This document shows positions 1-6,475 of a stretch of 8,850 nucleotides of DNA, in pieces; position 1 is the stretch's first letter; each line of letters begins with the position of its first letter. Location: contig JAEUQL010000137.1 of the NCBI GenBank assembly GCA_016789295.1, positions 1 through 8,850 on the forward strand, written 5' to 3'. The DNA comes from Blastocatellia bacterium (GTDB lineage: Bacteria > Acidobacteriota > Blastocatellia > Chloracidobacteriales > JADJPF01). The position numbers and the translations under genes are program-made. The notes under the pieces are model-generated. The model saw only the letters and a program-made list of their open reading frames with translations, searched no databases and was not told where the DNA came from.

Positions 1-3000
1 TTATCTACTTGCTGTAAAACTTCACTCGTCTTTATTCTATCAGTCAAGTTCCCGTCGCGATTGGCATCAGAAGCCGTGTTTACAGTGAAAGGCTGTCCAG
101 TCTGCAGCGTCAAGACTCCAGCCATCTGAAACCCACCAAGCCATCTATTTGAAGCAAAGAAAGGTAGGTCATAAACAAAGTATGATACCGAACGATGCCT
201 TACATCAAAGCTTGCCGAGGCACGCTCTAGCCTGAGATTCTGGTCGTTTTGCGGCAGGTTGAATGCTCCAGCCGTATCAAATACATCTGAGACTTCGTCT
301 ATAGCGTGTGAGTAGGTATAGCTTGTTCCAAACTGCAGTCCTTTACTCATATTCTTTCTCAGAGAGAGTTGTAGTGAATGAAAGTTTGAAGAGGCCGATG
401 AGCTAATGATTGTGAAAGGACCAAGATTTGGTTCTGTCTTGAAGCGGCTGAGAGGGCCAAATCTTGTAGGGATTATGCTGGAGAAGTTTGTATCAAAAGT
501 GTAAAACTGAAACGAGTTTGGTCCACCATTTGGATTTCTAAACCTTATCAACTTAGTTCCAGTGGAGGCTGTGTAGGAAGCAGAAACTACATAGTCGTTG
601 GCAAACTGGTGCTCAACACCAACGTTCCAGTGTTGGCTGTAAGGAGTTCTGAAATTTGCTTCAGGCAGAATGAAAGCAAGCCCACCTGCACCTGCTCCAC
701 CACCTCTGTTGAGGCCATTTCTCAAGAAGGCAAGCAGTGACCCAAGCCCGAACTTTGCAAATCCTGGAGGAAAGCCAAGCGTGTTGAGTGTCCCTGACTG
801 TATCAGATTTAGGTTGACCCCAAACTGGGCAAAAGTTGAGTTGTCCAAGATAGCAGCAGGTGGAACTATAACTCTGTTAAGACCAAACAGATCAAAAGTG
901 ATGTCTGGATCAAAAACTAATGGAATGAAGCTTGGAAAGACATTTCTGGATTGACTGGTAACGCTTCCAATTACCTGATCATAGTAGAGACCATAGCCAG
1001 CTCTCAGAACAGTCTTCTTATTGCCAGTCAAGTCAAATGCTAGTCCAATTCTAGGACTGAAATTGTTTGCATCCGATCTGTATATTTTGTCTCGACCATC
1101 AAGAAACCTACTAAGACTAGCATTTGCGGAGTCTATAACTCCCAAAATTGCACTAGGTGGAGTGTCAGGATTCTGTGCTAGTTGAACTCGTGGGTCGTCT
1201 GCGGGAAATTGTAAGCCGAAAGTTCTTTCTATCTTTCTATTAACTTCAGTTGGTACAGAGCTGAATTCATAACGAAGCCCATAATCGAGCGTCAGTCTGG
1301 GAGTTACTTTCCAATTGTCTTGTACAAAGAAGTTGTATTCATTGAGTCTCAGGCCGATACTTGAGTCTGGAGTGATAGCAAGTGTTTGAAAGATCTGGCT
1401 TGCTACACCATATCCTGCTGTGTCGTTTCCAAACAGAACATCCAAATTCCCTGTACCAGGATTGAGAAAGAAACCTCCTGCAAAGACATATTGTGGGCGG
1501 AAGTTGCGATCAAGAAAGCTGTTTAACTGTACTCTTCTAAAGTCTGCTCCGATCTTGAGCGAATGTGCACCTATAGTCTTTGTAAAAGTGTCAGCAAGTT
1601 GGAATACGTTGTTGGTTCTTCCTTGTGGAAAAGTGAATGGATCTACACCTATTGGACTAAAAGGAACCATCTGGATCTGTCCAATAGGCCCAGTTCTTCC
1701 AAAAGGTCCAAAAGTACCAAACGGTGTTGTAACTGGTGCAGAAAAGACATCTGTTCTAACTATTTGTGGAAATTGATTCAATTCAGCAGCAAGCCTTGCT
1801 GGATCAAATGGGCTAGCTTGGCCAAAAAGAAGTGGGCTTCCAGACTGTTGTGGAAAGGCTAGAACTGTGCGTCCATAGGAAAATCTTACCTGATTGAAAC
1901 TGGTGTTTGATAGCGAACTGTCATAGAAAAGTGACAGATTCTGGGTTCGTGTGTCTGTCCCTATGGCACCGTTTATCGCACCACCTACACTGGGGATAAT
2001 AGAATTGTCATCAGTAAAGTTATATCTACCAGTTAGTAGACTAGTACCTATCTTGTGTGTGAGCTTGAAAGAGAATATATTTGCATCAGCATCGGCTCGT
2101 AAGTTCTGAGTAAAATTGTTGAGTCCATAAGGGCCACCAGTGTTGTTCGGTATGGGTGCATTTGATAGTACTGCAAGGCCAGGCTTTTGAACAAAACCGA
2201 CAGCACCATTAAAGAATCTTTGTGTAAAGGTTGGAACTGCAAAGTGAAGCTCTTGGAGCGAATCAATATTCTGATGCTCATAAGAAGCAAAGTAATGAGT
2301 ACGGTTTTTGACTATTGGCCCACCCAGTACAAAGCCTCCTTGAAACCGTGTAAAGTCATTCTCTTTACCTGCTATATCAAAGAAATTTCTGGCATTTAAG
2401 CTGCTATCGTTGATGAAAAGATAGCCTATACCGTGAATATCGTTTCCACCTGAAAGAGAGACTGCATTTACTTGAGCACCAATATTTCTTCCAAATTCTG
2501 TATCCCAAAGATGTGTTGAGATCTGAAATTCATTAACACTCTCAATCGATTGAGGCACAAGAGCAACAAAACCTTGTCTTCTTACGCCTATATCCTGGTC
2601 ATTGTTGTCTGAACCATCTATTGCAAAGTTGTTTGCACGTGCCGGTCTTCCATTAACCGAAAACTGACCAGAAGTTCCAACACCAGGTCCAAGTCCAGGT
2701 CCAGAAGCAGTCCCATTAGTGGCAGGTGCAGGAAGCACACCTGGAGTAAGAAGGGCAAAGAAGTCGAAAGTTCTGATTCCACTTAGAGGTAAAGCTCTTA
2801 TGAGAGTAAGGTCGTAGTTTGCTCTTGCTGTTGCGTCATTGAGGTTTACTAGAGCGCGGCTTGAAAGAGCCTGTGGTTGAGGTGTGGTTGTTGGTGTTGT
2901 TGTTGCAGCAGAAAGAGGAGTAAGTACAATAGGTGGTACTTCCAAAGTTGTTACCTGATTTAGTGGAATAATCTGGTTGGGTTGCTGGTTTTCAGTGTAG

Positions 3001-3266
3001 CCATCGAGTGTAGCTTTGACTGTGTAACGGCCTGGTTCGAGAAATGATATACGATAACGTCCAAGATCGTTAGTTATAGTATTTCTAGAGATACCACTAT
3101 TTTCATTAATTGCTGTTACTAGAGCGTTTGCAATAGGCTTGAGGTTGTTATCTACCACAAGCCCGGAGAGTGTTCCAGAAGTCTGTGCGTAAGTTACTAT
3201 TGATGTTGTTAAGAAGAAGAGGCCGAGTAGGCAGAATTTAAGGCTTTTTTCAACAACGCTTCTCAT
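1..3266 (-). CDS. Oar-like TonB-dependent outer-membrane receptor, C-terminus cut off by the window edge
   Basis: The reading frame is open from the ATG at 3266 to the left edge: 1088 complete codons and no stop, so the C-terminal end of the barrel lies outside. Residues 1-27 form a signal peptide, probably cleaved after TYA before QTSG. Residues about 30-115 match a carboxypeptidase-regulatory-like beta-sandwich (GTLSGLVVDN, DLGRYRISFLEPGRYTV). Residues 121-131 are a Thr/Pro linker. A plug domain follows at about 150-280, with FSVNGRPARANNFAIDG and the VNEFQISTH segment. The rest is an aromatic-rich beta-barrel with motifs such as GGPIVKNRTHYFASYE, FVQDNWKVTPRLTLDYGLRYE and FSPRIGLAFDL, the usual style of Acidobacteria and Myxococcus Oar-type receptors. 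The family sits in the outer membrane and uses TonB energy, but its substrates are mostly unknown and none can be assigned here. I see no clear TonB box. The start is supported by GAGGT seven bases upstream. Confidence 0.93.
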   Translation of the reverse strand, partial: MRSVVEKSLKFCLLGLFFLTTSIVTYAQTSGTLSGLVVDNNLKPIANALVTAINENSGISRNTITNDLGRYRISFLEPGRYTVKATLDGYTENQQPNQIIPLNQVTTLEVPPIVLTPLSAATTTPTTTPQPQALSSRALVNLNDATARANYDLTLIRALPLSGIRTFDFFALLTPGVLPAPATNGTASGPGLGPGVGTSGQFSVNGRPARANNFAIDGSDNNDQDIGVRRQGFVALVPQSIESVNEFQISTHLWDTEFGRNIGAQVNAVSLSGGNDIHGIGYLFINDSSLNARNFFDIAGKENDFTRFQGGFVLGGPIVKNRTHYFASYEHQNIDSLQELHFAVPTFTQRFFNGAVGFVQKPGLAVLSNAPIPNNTGGPYGLNNFTQNLRADADANIFSFKLTHKIGTSLLTGRYNFTDDNSIIPSVGGAINGAIGTDTRTQNLSLFYDSSLSNTSFNQVRFSYGRTVLAFPQQSGSPLLFGQASPFDPARLAAELNQFPQIVRTDVFSAPVTTPFGTFGPFGRTGPIGQIQMVPFSPIGVDPFTFPQGRTNNVFQLADTFTKTIGAHSLKIGADFRRVQLNSFLDRNFRPQYVFAGGFFLNPGTGNLDVLFGNDTAGYGVASQIFQTLAITPDSSIGLRLNEYNFFVQDNWKVTPRLTLDYGLRYEFSSVPTEVNRKIERTFGLQFPADDPRVQLAQNPDTPPSAILGVIDSANASLSRFLDGRDKIYRSDANNFSPRIGLAFDLTGNKKTVLRAGYGLYYDQVIGSVTSQSRNVFPSFIPLVFDPDITFDLFGLNRVIVPPAAILDNSTFAQFGVNLNLIQSGTLNTLGFPPGFAKFGLGSLLAFLRNGLNRGGGAGAGGLAFILPEANFRTPYSQHWNVGVEHQFANDYVVSASYTASTGTKLIRFRNPNGGPNSFQFYTFDTNFSSIIPTRFGPLSRFKTEPNLGPFTIISSSASSNFHSLQLSLRKNMSKGLQFGTSYTYSHAIDEVSDVFDTAGAFNLPQNDQNLRLERASASFDVRHRSVSYFVYDLPFFASNRWLGGFQMAGVLTLQTGQPFTVNTASDANRDGNLTDRIKTSEVLQQVD

Positions 3267-3273
3267 CAGCTTT

Positions 3274-3278
3274 ACCTC
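3274..3278 (-). promoter_or_regulatory. Ribosome binding site of the TonB-dependent receptor
   Basis: On the minus strand GAGGT is followed by a seven-base spacer (AAAGCTG) and then the ATG at 3266. This fixes the start of the receptor gene, and a well-formed signal peptide begins there. Confidence 0.75.
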
Positions 3279-3344
3279 GATAGAAAAGATAGAAAACCGA
3301 AAGTTCTTTAAATTCTTATGGGACAGTAGATCAACCGCTGAGTT

Positions 3345-3353
3345 ATGATAGCA
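3345..3353 (-). promoter_or_regulatory. Candidate extended -10 promoter element for the receptor gene
   Basis: The minus strand reads TGC-TATCAT, resembling an extended -10 (TGnTATAAT). Transcription from it would start near 3338 and leave a leader of about 70 bases. There is no good -35 hexamer at 16-18 bases; that position falls inside the hairpin arm at 3364-3382. This is a pattern match only, and sigma-factor preferences in this organism are unknown. Confidence 0.22.
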
Positions 3354-3363
3354 CAAGGAAAGG

Positions 3364-3407
3364 GTAATAGTTCATAAGAGCCAAAACAGGCTCTCATGAA
3401 CTGTTAC
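3364..3407. terminator. Long hairpin between the 950-residue protein gene and the receptor gene; probable terminator
   Basis: Two 19-base arms (3364-3382 and 3389-3407) are inverted copies at 17 of 19 positions around a six-base loop. The inner 12 pairs end in a GC-rich AGAGCC/GGCTCT closing stem. Each strand's RNA has one wobble pair and one mismatch, so the fold is about equally good in both directions. It begins four bases after the TAA stop of the upstream gene (3412-3414), the usual place for a terminator. No clean U-tract follows on the minus strand (it continues CCCTTTCCTT), so it may be a weak or protein-aided terminator, or an mRNA 3'-end stabiliser. It also lies upstream of the receptor start and could act in that gene's leader if transcription reads through. 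Confidence 0.6.
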
Positions 3408-3411
3408 AATT

Positions 3412-6264
3412 TTACTGGCGGGTAAACTCTTTACCAACAGAGAGCTTGCCGTCTGGGTTTTTAACAGTTAACTTGACTGTTGACCCTTTTCTTATGTCTC
3501 TTCTTATTCTTATTCCTCCTGGAGTGCTAGATGCTCTCTTTGGAACAGTGAACTGTATGCCTGTACTGTCAATCTCTAGTGGGTAGGTTTCATTCTCATT
3601 TATAGTCAACATAGCTCCTGGTTTAATGAATGAGCCTGGACCATCAATAAAAATTGTGCCTCGTTCAAACCTTGGATTCTTGATCACAGGTAGATCTGTA
3701 CCTGCAGGTCTCGAACCATTGCTCATGTCTCCAGTGTTGAAATTGCTAGTGACAGAATAGACAAAATTATCACCTTTGCTAGTTGAGACAGTATCAATAA
3801 AGGTTGTTGTTGTTGCTGGCAAAGAGCCAACCAGATTGGCAGGATTTCCTACTATCTGTTCTGGCGTTGGTTGTGGCTGATCTGGTGGTGGCTGAACAAC
3901 TCTGAAGATGTTGTAGCCAATCAGGATAGGAGTTGTAGTTATTTGGTTACTGTCAACTGTTACAGTCTGAAGGGTTGAGTTTTTCTCTTCTTGCTTGTTA
4001 TCTTTTGGAACAGCGTCTACTTCTGTTGCATCAGCTCTGACATTTTGTGGTGGAGCTACCTGCCCCATTGGTGGTGGATCAAAGCTGATAACTACTTGTA
4101 AGCTTGGTTCTACAGGTGGAACGGCAGGAGCCTGTACAGAAAAGATGTCACTAGTAGCAAATGAGGAGTTACCAGACCTATCTGTTGCTGTAACTATAAT
4201 TCTGCCAGAACTGGTACGAAGTGTTTCAGGGACATTCCAAACTACCTGATTTATGCTACCAGAAACACGGGCAACCTCTGTTGTGGCTACGTTAGTACCG
4301 TTTATAGAGAAACCAACTACAAAATTGCTGATGCTATCATCATCACTTCCATTATAGGCAATGATGAATGGTATTCCAGCCGTCAGTGCCTGTCCTGATA
4401 TTGGAGTGATGAGAGACACTGTAGGTGGCTTTCTGTCTAAACTTTGTCCACGAAGATTTATAGTTGCGTCTCCACCATTACTTGATACCAATATCTTACC
4501 AAGTATTAGATTACTAGCTGTCGTTGGCCTAAATAGGACTTCAAATGTAGTAGTCTGTTTAGGTTCGATTGTGAGAGTTCTTGGAACTGTGCCAAGTGCA
4601 AAACCTGCTGCTCCACCATCGGTAAGTGTTGGAAGAGAGAAGGTAAGAGGTGTTTCTCCATCATTCTGCATTGTTACGGTTCGTGTAGCTGATGTACCAA
4701 ACTCAACAGAACCAAAGTCTACAGTGTCTGATACAAGAAGTTTTGGAGGTGTAGGAGGTTTATCTACATCACGAATAGTTAGCAGTGCTCGTGAAAGACC
4801 AAGTGTTGCTCCATTGGTTGCTGCTGTGAGGTTTATCTCTAAAAGTCTATCTCCTGTTGCTTTACCGTTGTTGAACGTCCGTATAGTGAAGCTCTGTGAA
4901 GTGGAGCCTACACCAAAGTTGAGAACACCAAAAGTATTCTCATAATCTACATCTGGAACTGCTGTGCTGTTGGGGCCACCAAGGGTGTATCCTACAGAAA
5001 CAGGAACTGTGGCTCCATTTGTGCGAGTAACAGTAACAGTTGTTGATCCTCCTTCATCGGTTATAAAAGAACCGTTGCCAATTTGTAGCTGGCCAGGTTG
5101 CCGCGTTTCATCATCAAGTATTGTCAACTGGGCTATATTCACGCCTCCAAGAGTTGCTCCAACAGGGTTAGCAAGTGTCAACCCCAAAAACCTTGATCCA
5201 GTAAATCTGTTGTCATCAAGTATGCGAACATTGAATGTGAGTGCTGTCGCTCCAGGTGGGAACATAAGTGTTCCGCTTGAAGAGACAAAGTCGGTTCCAT
5301 TTATAGCGGTTCCCTCTGTTGTAAAAAAGCTTACACTGGAGCTTGTTGTGGTTCCTCCACTTCGACGAACAGTAATAGTGGCACTTCCAGCAGCTTCGTT
5401 TACAGAGAAATCTCTCTGTGCGAACTCAATCCTGCTGCTTAAATCAGGTGAATTGCCTATCAGTTGGACGATAGATGATATTTTGTCTTGAGCCTCTTTA
5501 ATCAGTAGTCTTGCACTGCGTGGGCCAGGTGCAAGAGGAGAAAATACGATAGGAATTTGGAATGTCACACCTGGTGGAAGGGTTCCTCCACCAATTTCGT
5601 CTGCAATTTGGAAGTCTTCATTTCCAGCTATCTCGAAAAATATGTCGATAGGTGCTGTTCCTAGATTCGATATTCTCACTGCTTGAGGAGGACTTGTGGT
5701 ATTGATCTGTGTATTTTCAAAAATCAATGCTGTTGGTGAAACACTTACTATTGGTCTCGGTTGGACTGCATTTCCAACTAAAGAGACTGTTTGTGGACTG
5801 TTTGCAGCATTTGAAAAAATGATGAAAGATCCTGTAATGATACCAGGACTGACTTCTGAGGGTGCAAAGGCTAATTGAAAAGTACAACTCTGACCAGGAC
5901 TTAAATTGTTTCTTGATGGCACATCAGACGAACCCAGATCACAGGTAGAATCAATTACTATAAATGGTGATGTAATCGAAAACGATGAAACAAAAAGTGT
6001 TGAGTCTCCTGTATTGGTCAAAGTAACTGTTCTAGAAGAGATAGGAGGTTGGTCTATCCCTTGATTACCAAAATTTATACTGGTTGGTGAAACAGAACCA
6101 GTTGCTGCCATGGCTACAACTGTTCCAGAACTCAAGTTACCAGAAGCTTTAACCGAGTTCACAATAGTTGAGAGATCACAAAAGCTCAAAAATGATAATG
6201 TTGTGGCAAGCAGCAATAATAGCAGTTTCGTATGGCTGGGCGTGAATTTGGATGGAAGTAACAT
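3412..6264 (-). CDS. Exported multidomain mosaic protein (ASH / Calx-beta / Ig-like / FN3-like / IPT-like)
   Basis: The protein has 950 residues. It starts with a basic n-region and long Leu-rich core (residues 1-29), then a probable signal-peptidase site near VKA-SG (residue 40). Domains by eye: ASH or 'choice-of-anchor' domains at about 57-166 and 168-270 (SVSPTSINFGNQ; VSVSPTALIFENT), Calx-beta at 276-387 (ending TILDDE), Calx-beta at 391-501 (ending TIRDVD), a third ASH at 507-607 (LVSDTVDFGSVEFG), an Ig-like domain at 612-711, an FN3-like domain at about 720-850 broken by charged and Pro-rich inserts, and an IPT/TIG-like tail at 860-948 (GTIFIDGPGSFIKPGAMLTI). There is no enzyme motif, C-terminal membrane anchor or recognised sorting signal. 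C108 and C127 lie in the first ASH domain and could form a disulphide. Calx-beta domains commonly bind calcium, so a calcium-dependent surface or secreted adhesin or scaffold is the likely role. That role is inferred; export and domain types are well supported. Confidence 0.9.
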   Translation of the reverse strand: MLLPSKFTPSHTKLLLLLLATTLSFLSFCDLSTIVNSVKASGNLSSGTVVAMAATGSVSPTSINFGNQGIDQPPISSRTVTLTNTGDSTLFVSSFSITSPFIVIDSTCDLGSSDVPSRNNLSPGQSCTFQLAFAPSEVSPGIITGSFIIFSNAANSPQTVSLVGNAVQPRPIVSVSPTALIFENTQINTTSPPQAVRISNLGTAPIDIFFEIAGNEDFQIADEIGGGTLPPGVTFQIPIVFSPLAPGPRSARLLIKEAQDKISSIVQLIGNSPDLSSRIEFAQRDFSVNEAAGSATITVRRSGGTTTSSSVSFFTTEGTAINGTDFVSSSGTLMFPPGATALTFNVRILDDNRFTGSRFLGLTLANPVGATLGGVNIAQLTILDDETRQPGQLQIGNGSFITDEGGSTTVTVTRTNGATVPVSVGYTLGGPNSTAVPDVDYENTFGVLNFGVGSTSQSFTIRTFNNGKATGDRLLEINLTAATNGATLGLSRALLTIRDVDKPPTPPKLLVSDTVDFGSVEFGTSATRTVTMQNDGETPLTFSLPTLTDGGAAGFALGTVPRTLTIEPKQTTTFEVLFRPTTASNLILGKILVSSNGGDATINLRGQSLDRKPPTVSLITPISGQALTAGIPFIIAYNGSDDDSISNFVVGFSINGTNVATTEVARVSGSINQVVWNVPETLRTSSGRIIVTATDRSGNSSFATSDIFSVQAPAVPPVEPSLQVVISFDPPPMGQVAPPQNVRADATEVDAVPKDNKQEEKNSTLQTVTVDSNQITTTPILIGYNIFRVVQPPPDQPQPTPEQIVGNPANLVGSLPATTTTFIDTVSTSKGDNFVYSVTSNFNTGDMSNGSRPAGTDLPVIKNPRFERGTIFIDGPGSFIKPGAMLTINENETYPLEIDSTGIQFTVPKRASSTPGGIRIRRDIRKGSTVKLTVKNPDGKLSVGKEFTRQ

Positions 6265-6273
6265 TCCACTCAG

Positions 6274-6279
6274 TCCTTT
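6274..6279 (-). promoter_or_regulatory. Ribosome binding site of the mosaic protein gene
   Basis: The minus strand reads AAAGGA, then nine bases (CTGAGTGGA), then the ATG at 6264. This supports the chosen start, which also begins the signal peptide directly. Confidence 0.65.
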
Positions 6280-6296
6280 CCTATAGATGTGTCATA

Positions 6297-6305
6297 AAGA
6301 TAACA
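6297..6305 (-). promoter_or_regulatory. Candidate extended -10 promoter element for the mosaic protein gene
   Basis: The minus strand reads TGT-TATCTT, close to an extended -10. A start near 6290 would give a leader of about 26 bases containing the ribosome binding site. A possible -35, TTGCTA at 6327-6322, is 19 bases away, longer than ideal. The site lies beyond the terminator of the preceding gene, where a promoter is expected. It shares the TGnTATCnT pattern with the candidate at 3345-3353. Evidence is weak. Confidence 0.25.
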
Positions 6306-6389
6306 GTCTAAGTTAATACAGTAGCAATCTTGTACTCTCTGTAGCTCAACTTATCAGATATCTACTTGTCTGTAGCCTGTTTCCTATTT

Positions 6390-6408
6390 TGGCACCTTTG
6401 TTGTGCCA
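6390..6408. repeat. Small perfect inverted repeat downstream of the terminator
   Basis: TGGCAC (6390-6395) and GTGCCA (6403-6408) are perfect inverted copies around a seven-base loop. It lies 8 bases beyond the T-rich tail of the terminator at 6416-6458 and upstream of the mosaic gene's putative promoter. It could be a backup terminator hairpin (the minus strand continues AAAATAGG) or an operator. Six base pairs are also not rare by chance. Confidence 0.35.
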
Positions 6409-6415
6409 TTTCCAG

Positions 6416-6458
6416 AAATAATAATGCCGTAAATGGAGGCTATTTCCATCTACGGCAT
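6416..6458 (-). terminator. Rho-independent-type terminator of the PEGA protein gene
   Basis: Fourteen-base arms (6424-6437 and 6445-6458) pair completely in minus-strand RNA, with one G-U wobble at 6432/6450, around a seven-base loop. The outer stem contains ATGCCGTA. The minus strand then continues TATTATTT, a reasonable U-rich tail. The hairpin lies 17 bases after the TAA stop of the PEGA gene and closes the two-gene unit formed with the gene at 7960-8850. Confidence 0.75.
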
Positions 6459-6475
6459 GCGGATTTTAAGCTTTA

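Noticed and set aside
670..1862. Plus-strand open frames opposite the receptor gene.
   Set aside because: The minus-strand frame is continuous from 3266 to the edge with receptor motifs throughout. The plus-strand frames are short and overlap each other in different phases.
2683..2706. Two adjacent 12-base units beginning CCAGGTCCA.
   Set aside because: They match at only about 9 of 12 positions and simply encode the Gly-Pro stretch GPGLGPG in the receptor. Not a meaningful repeat array.
2874..2906. GT-rich low-complexity run, considered as a phase-variable tract.
   Set aside because: It encodes a Thr/Pro linker with mixed codons rather than a pure short repeat, so slippage is unlikely.
4361..5491. 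Long open frames on the plus strand opposite the mosaic protein gene.
   Set aside because: They are antisense to a gene with clear domains, signal peptide and ribosome binding site. Their translations have no recognisable family pattern, and the mirror of Thr/Val/Ser/Gly-rich coding explains the lack of stops.
6178..6264. Lipoprotein signal in the mosaic protein (LSFC around residue 29).
   Set aside because: The residue before the cysteine is Phe, not the small residue required by signal peptidase II. A later signal-peptidase I site is a better fit.
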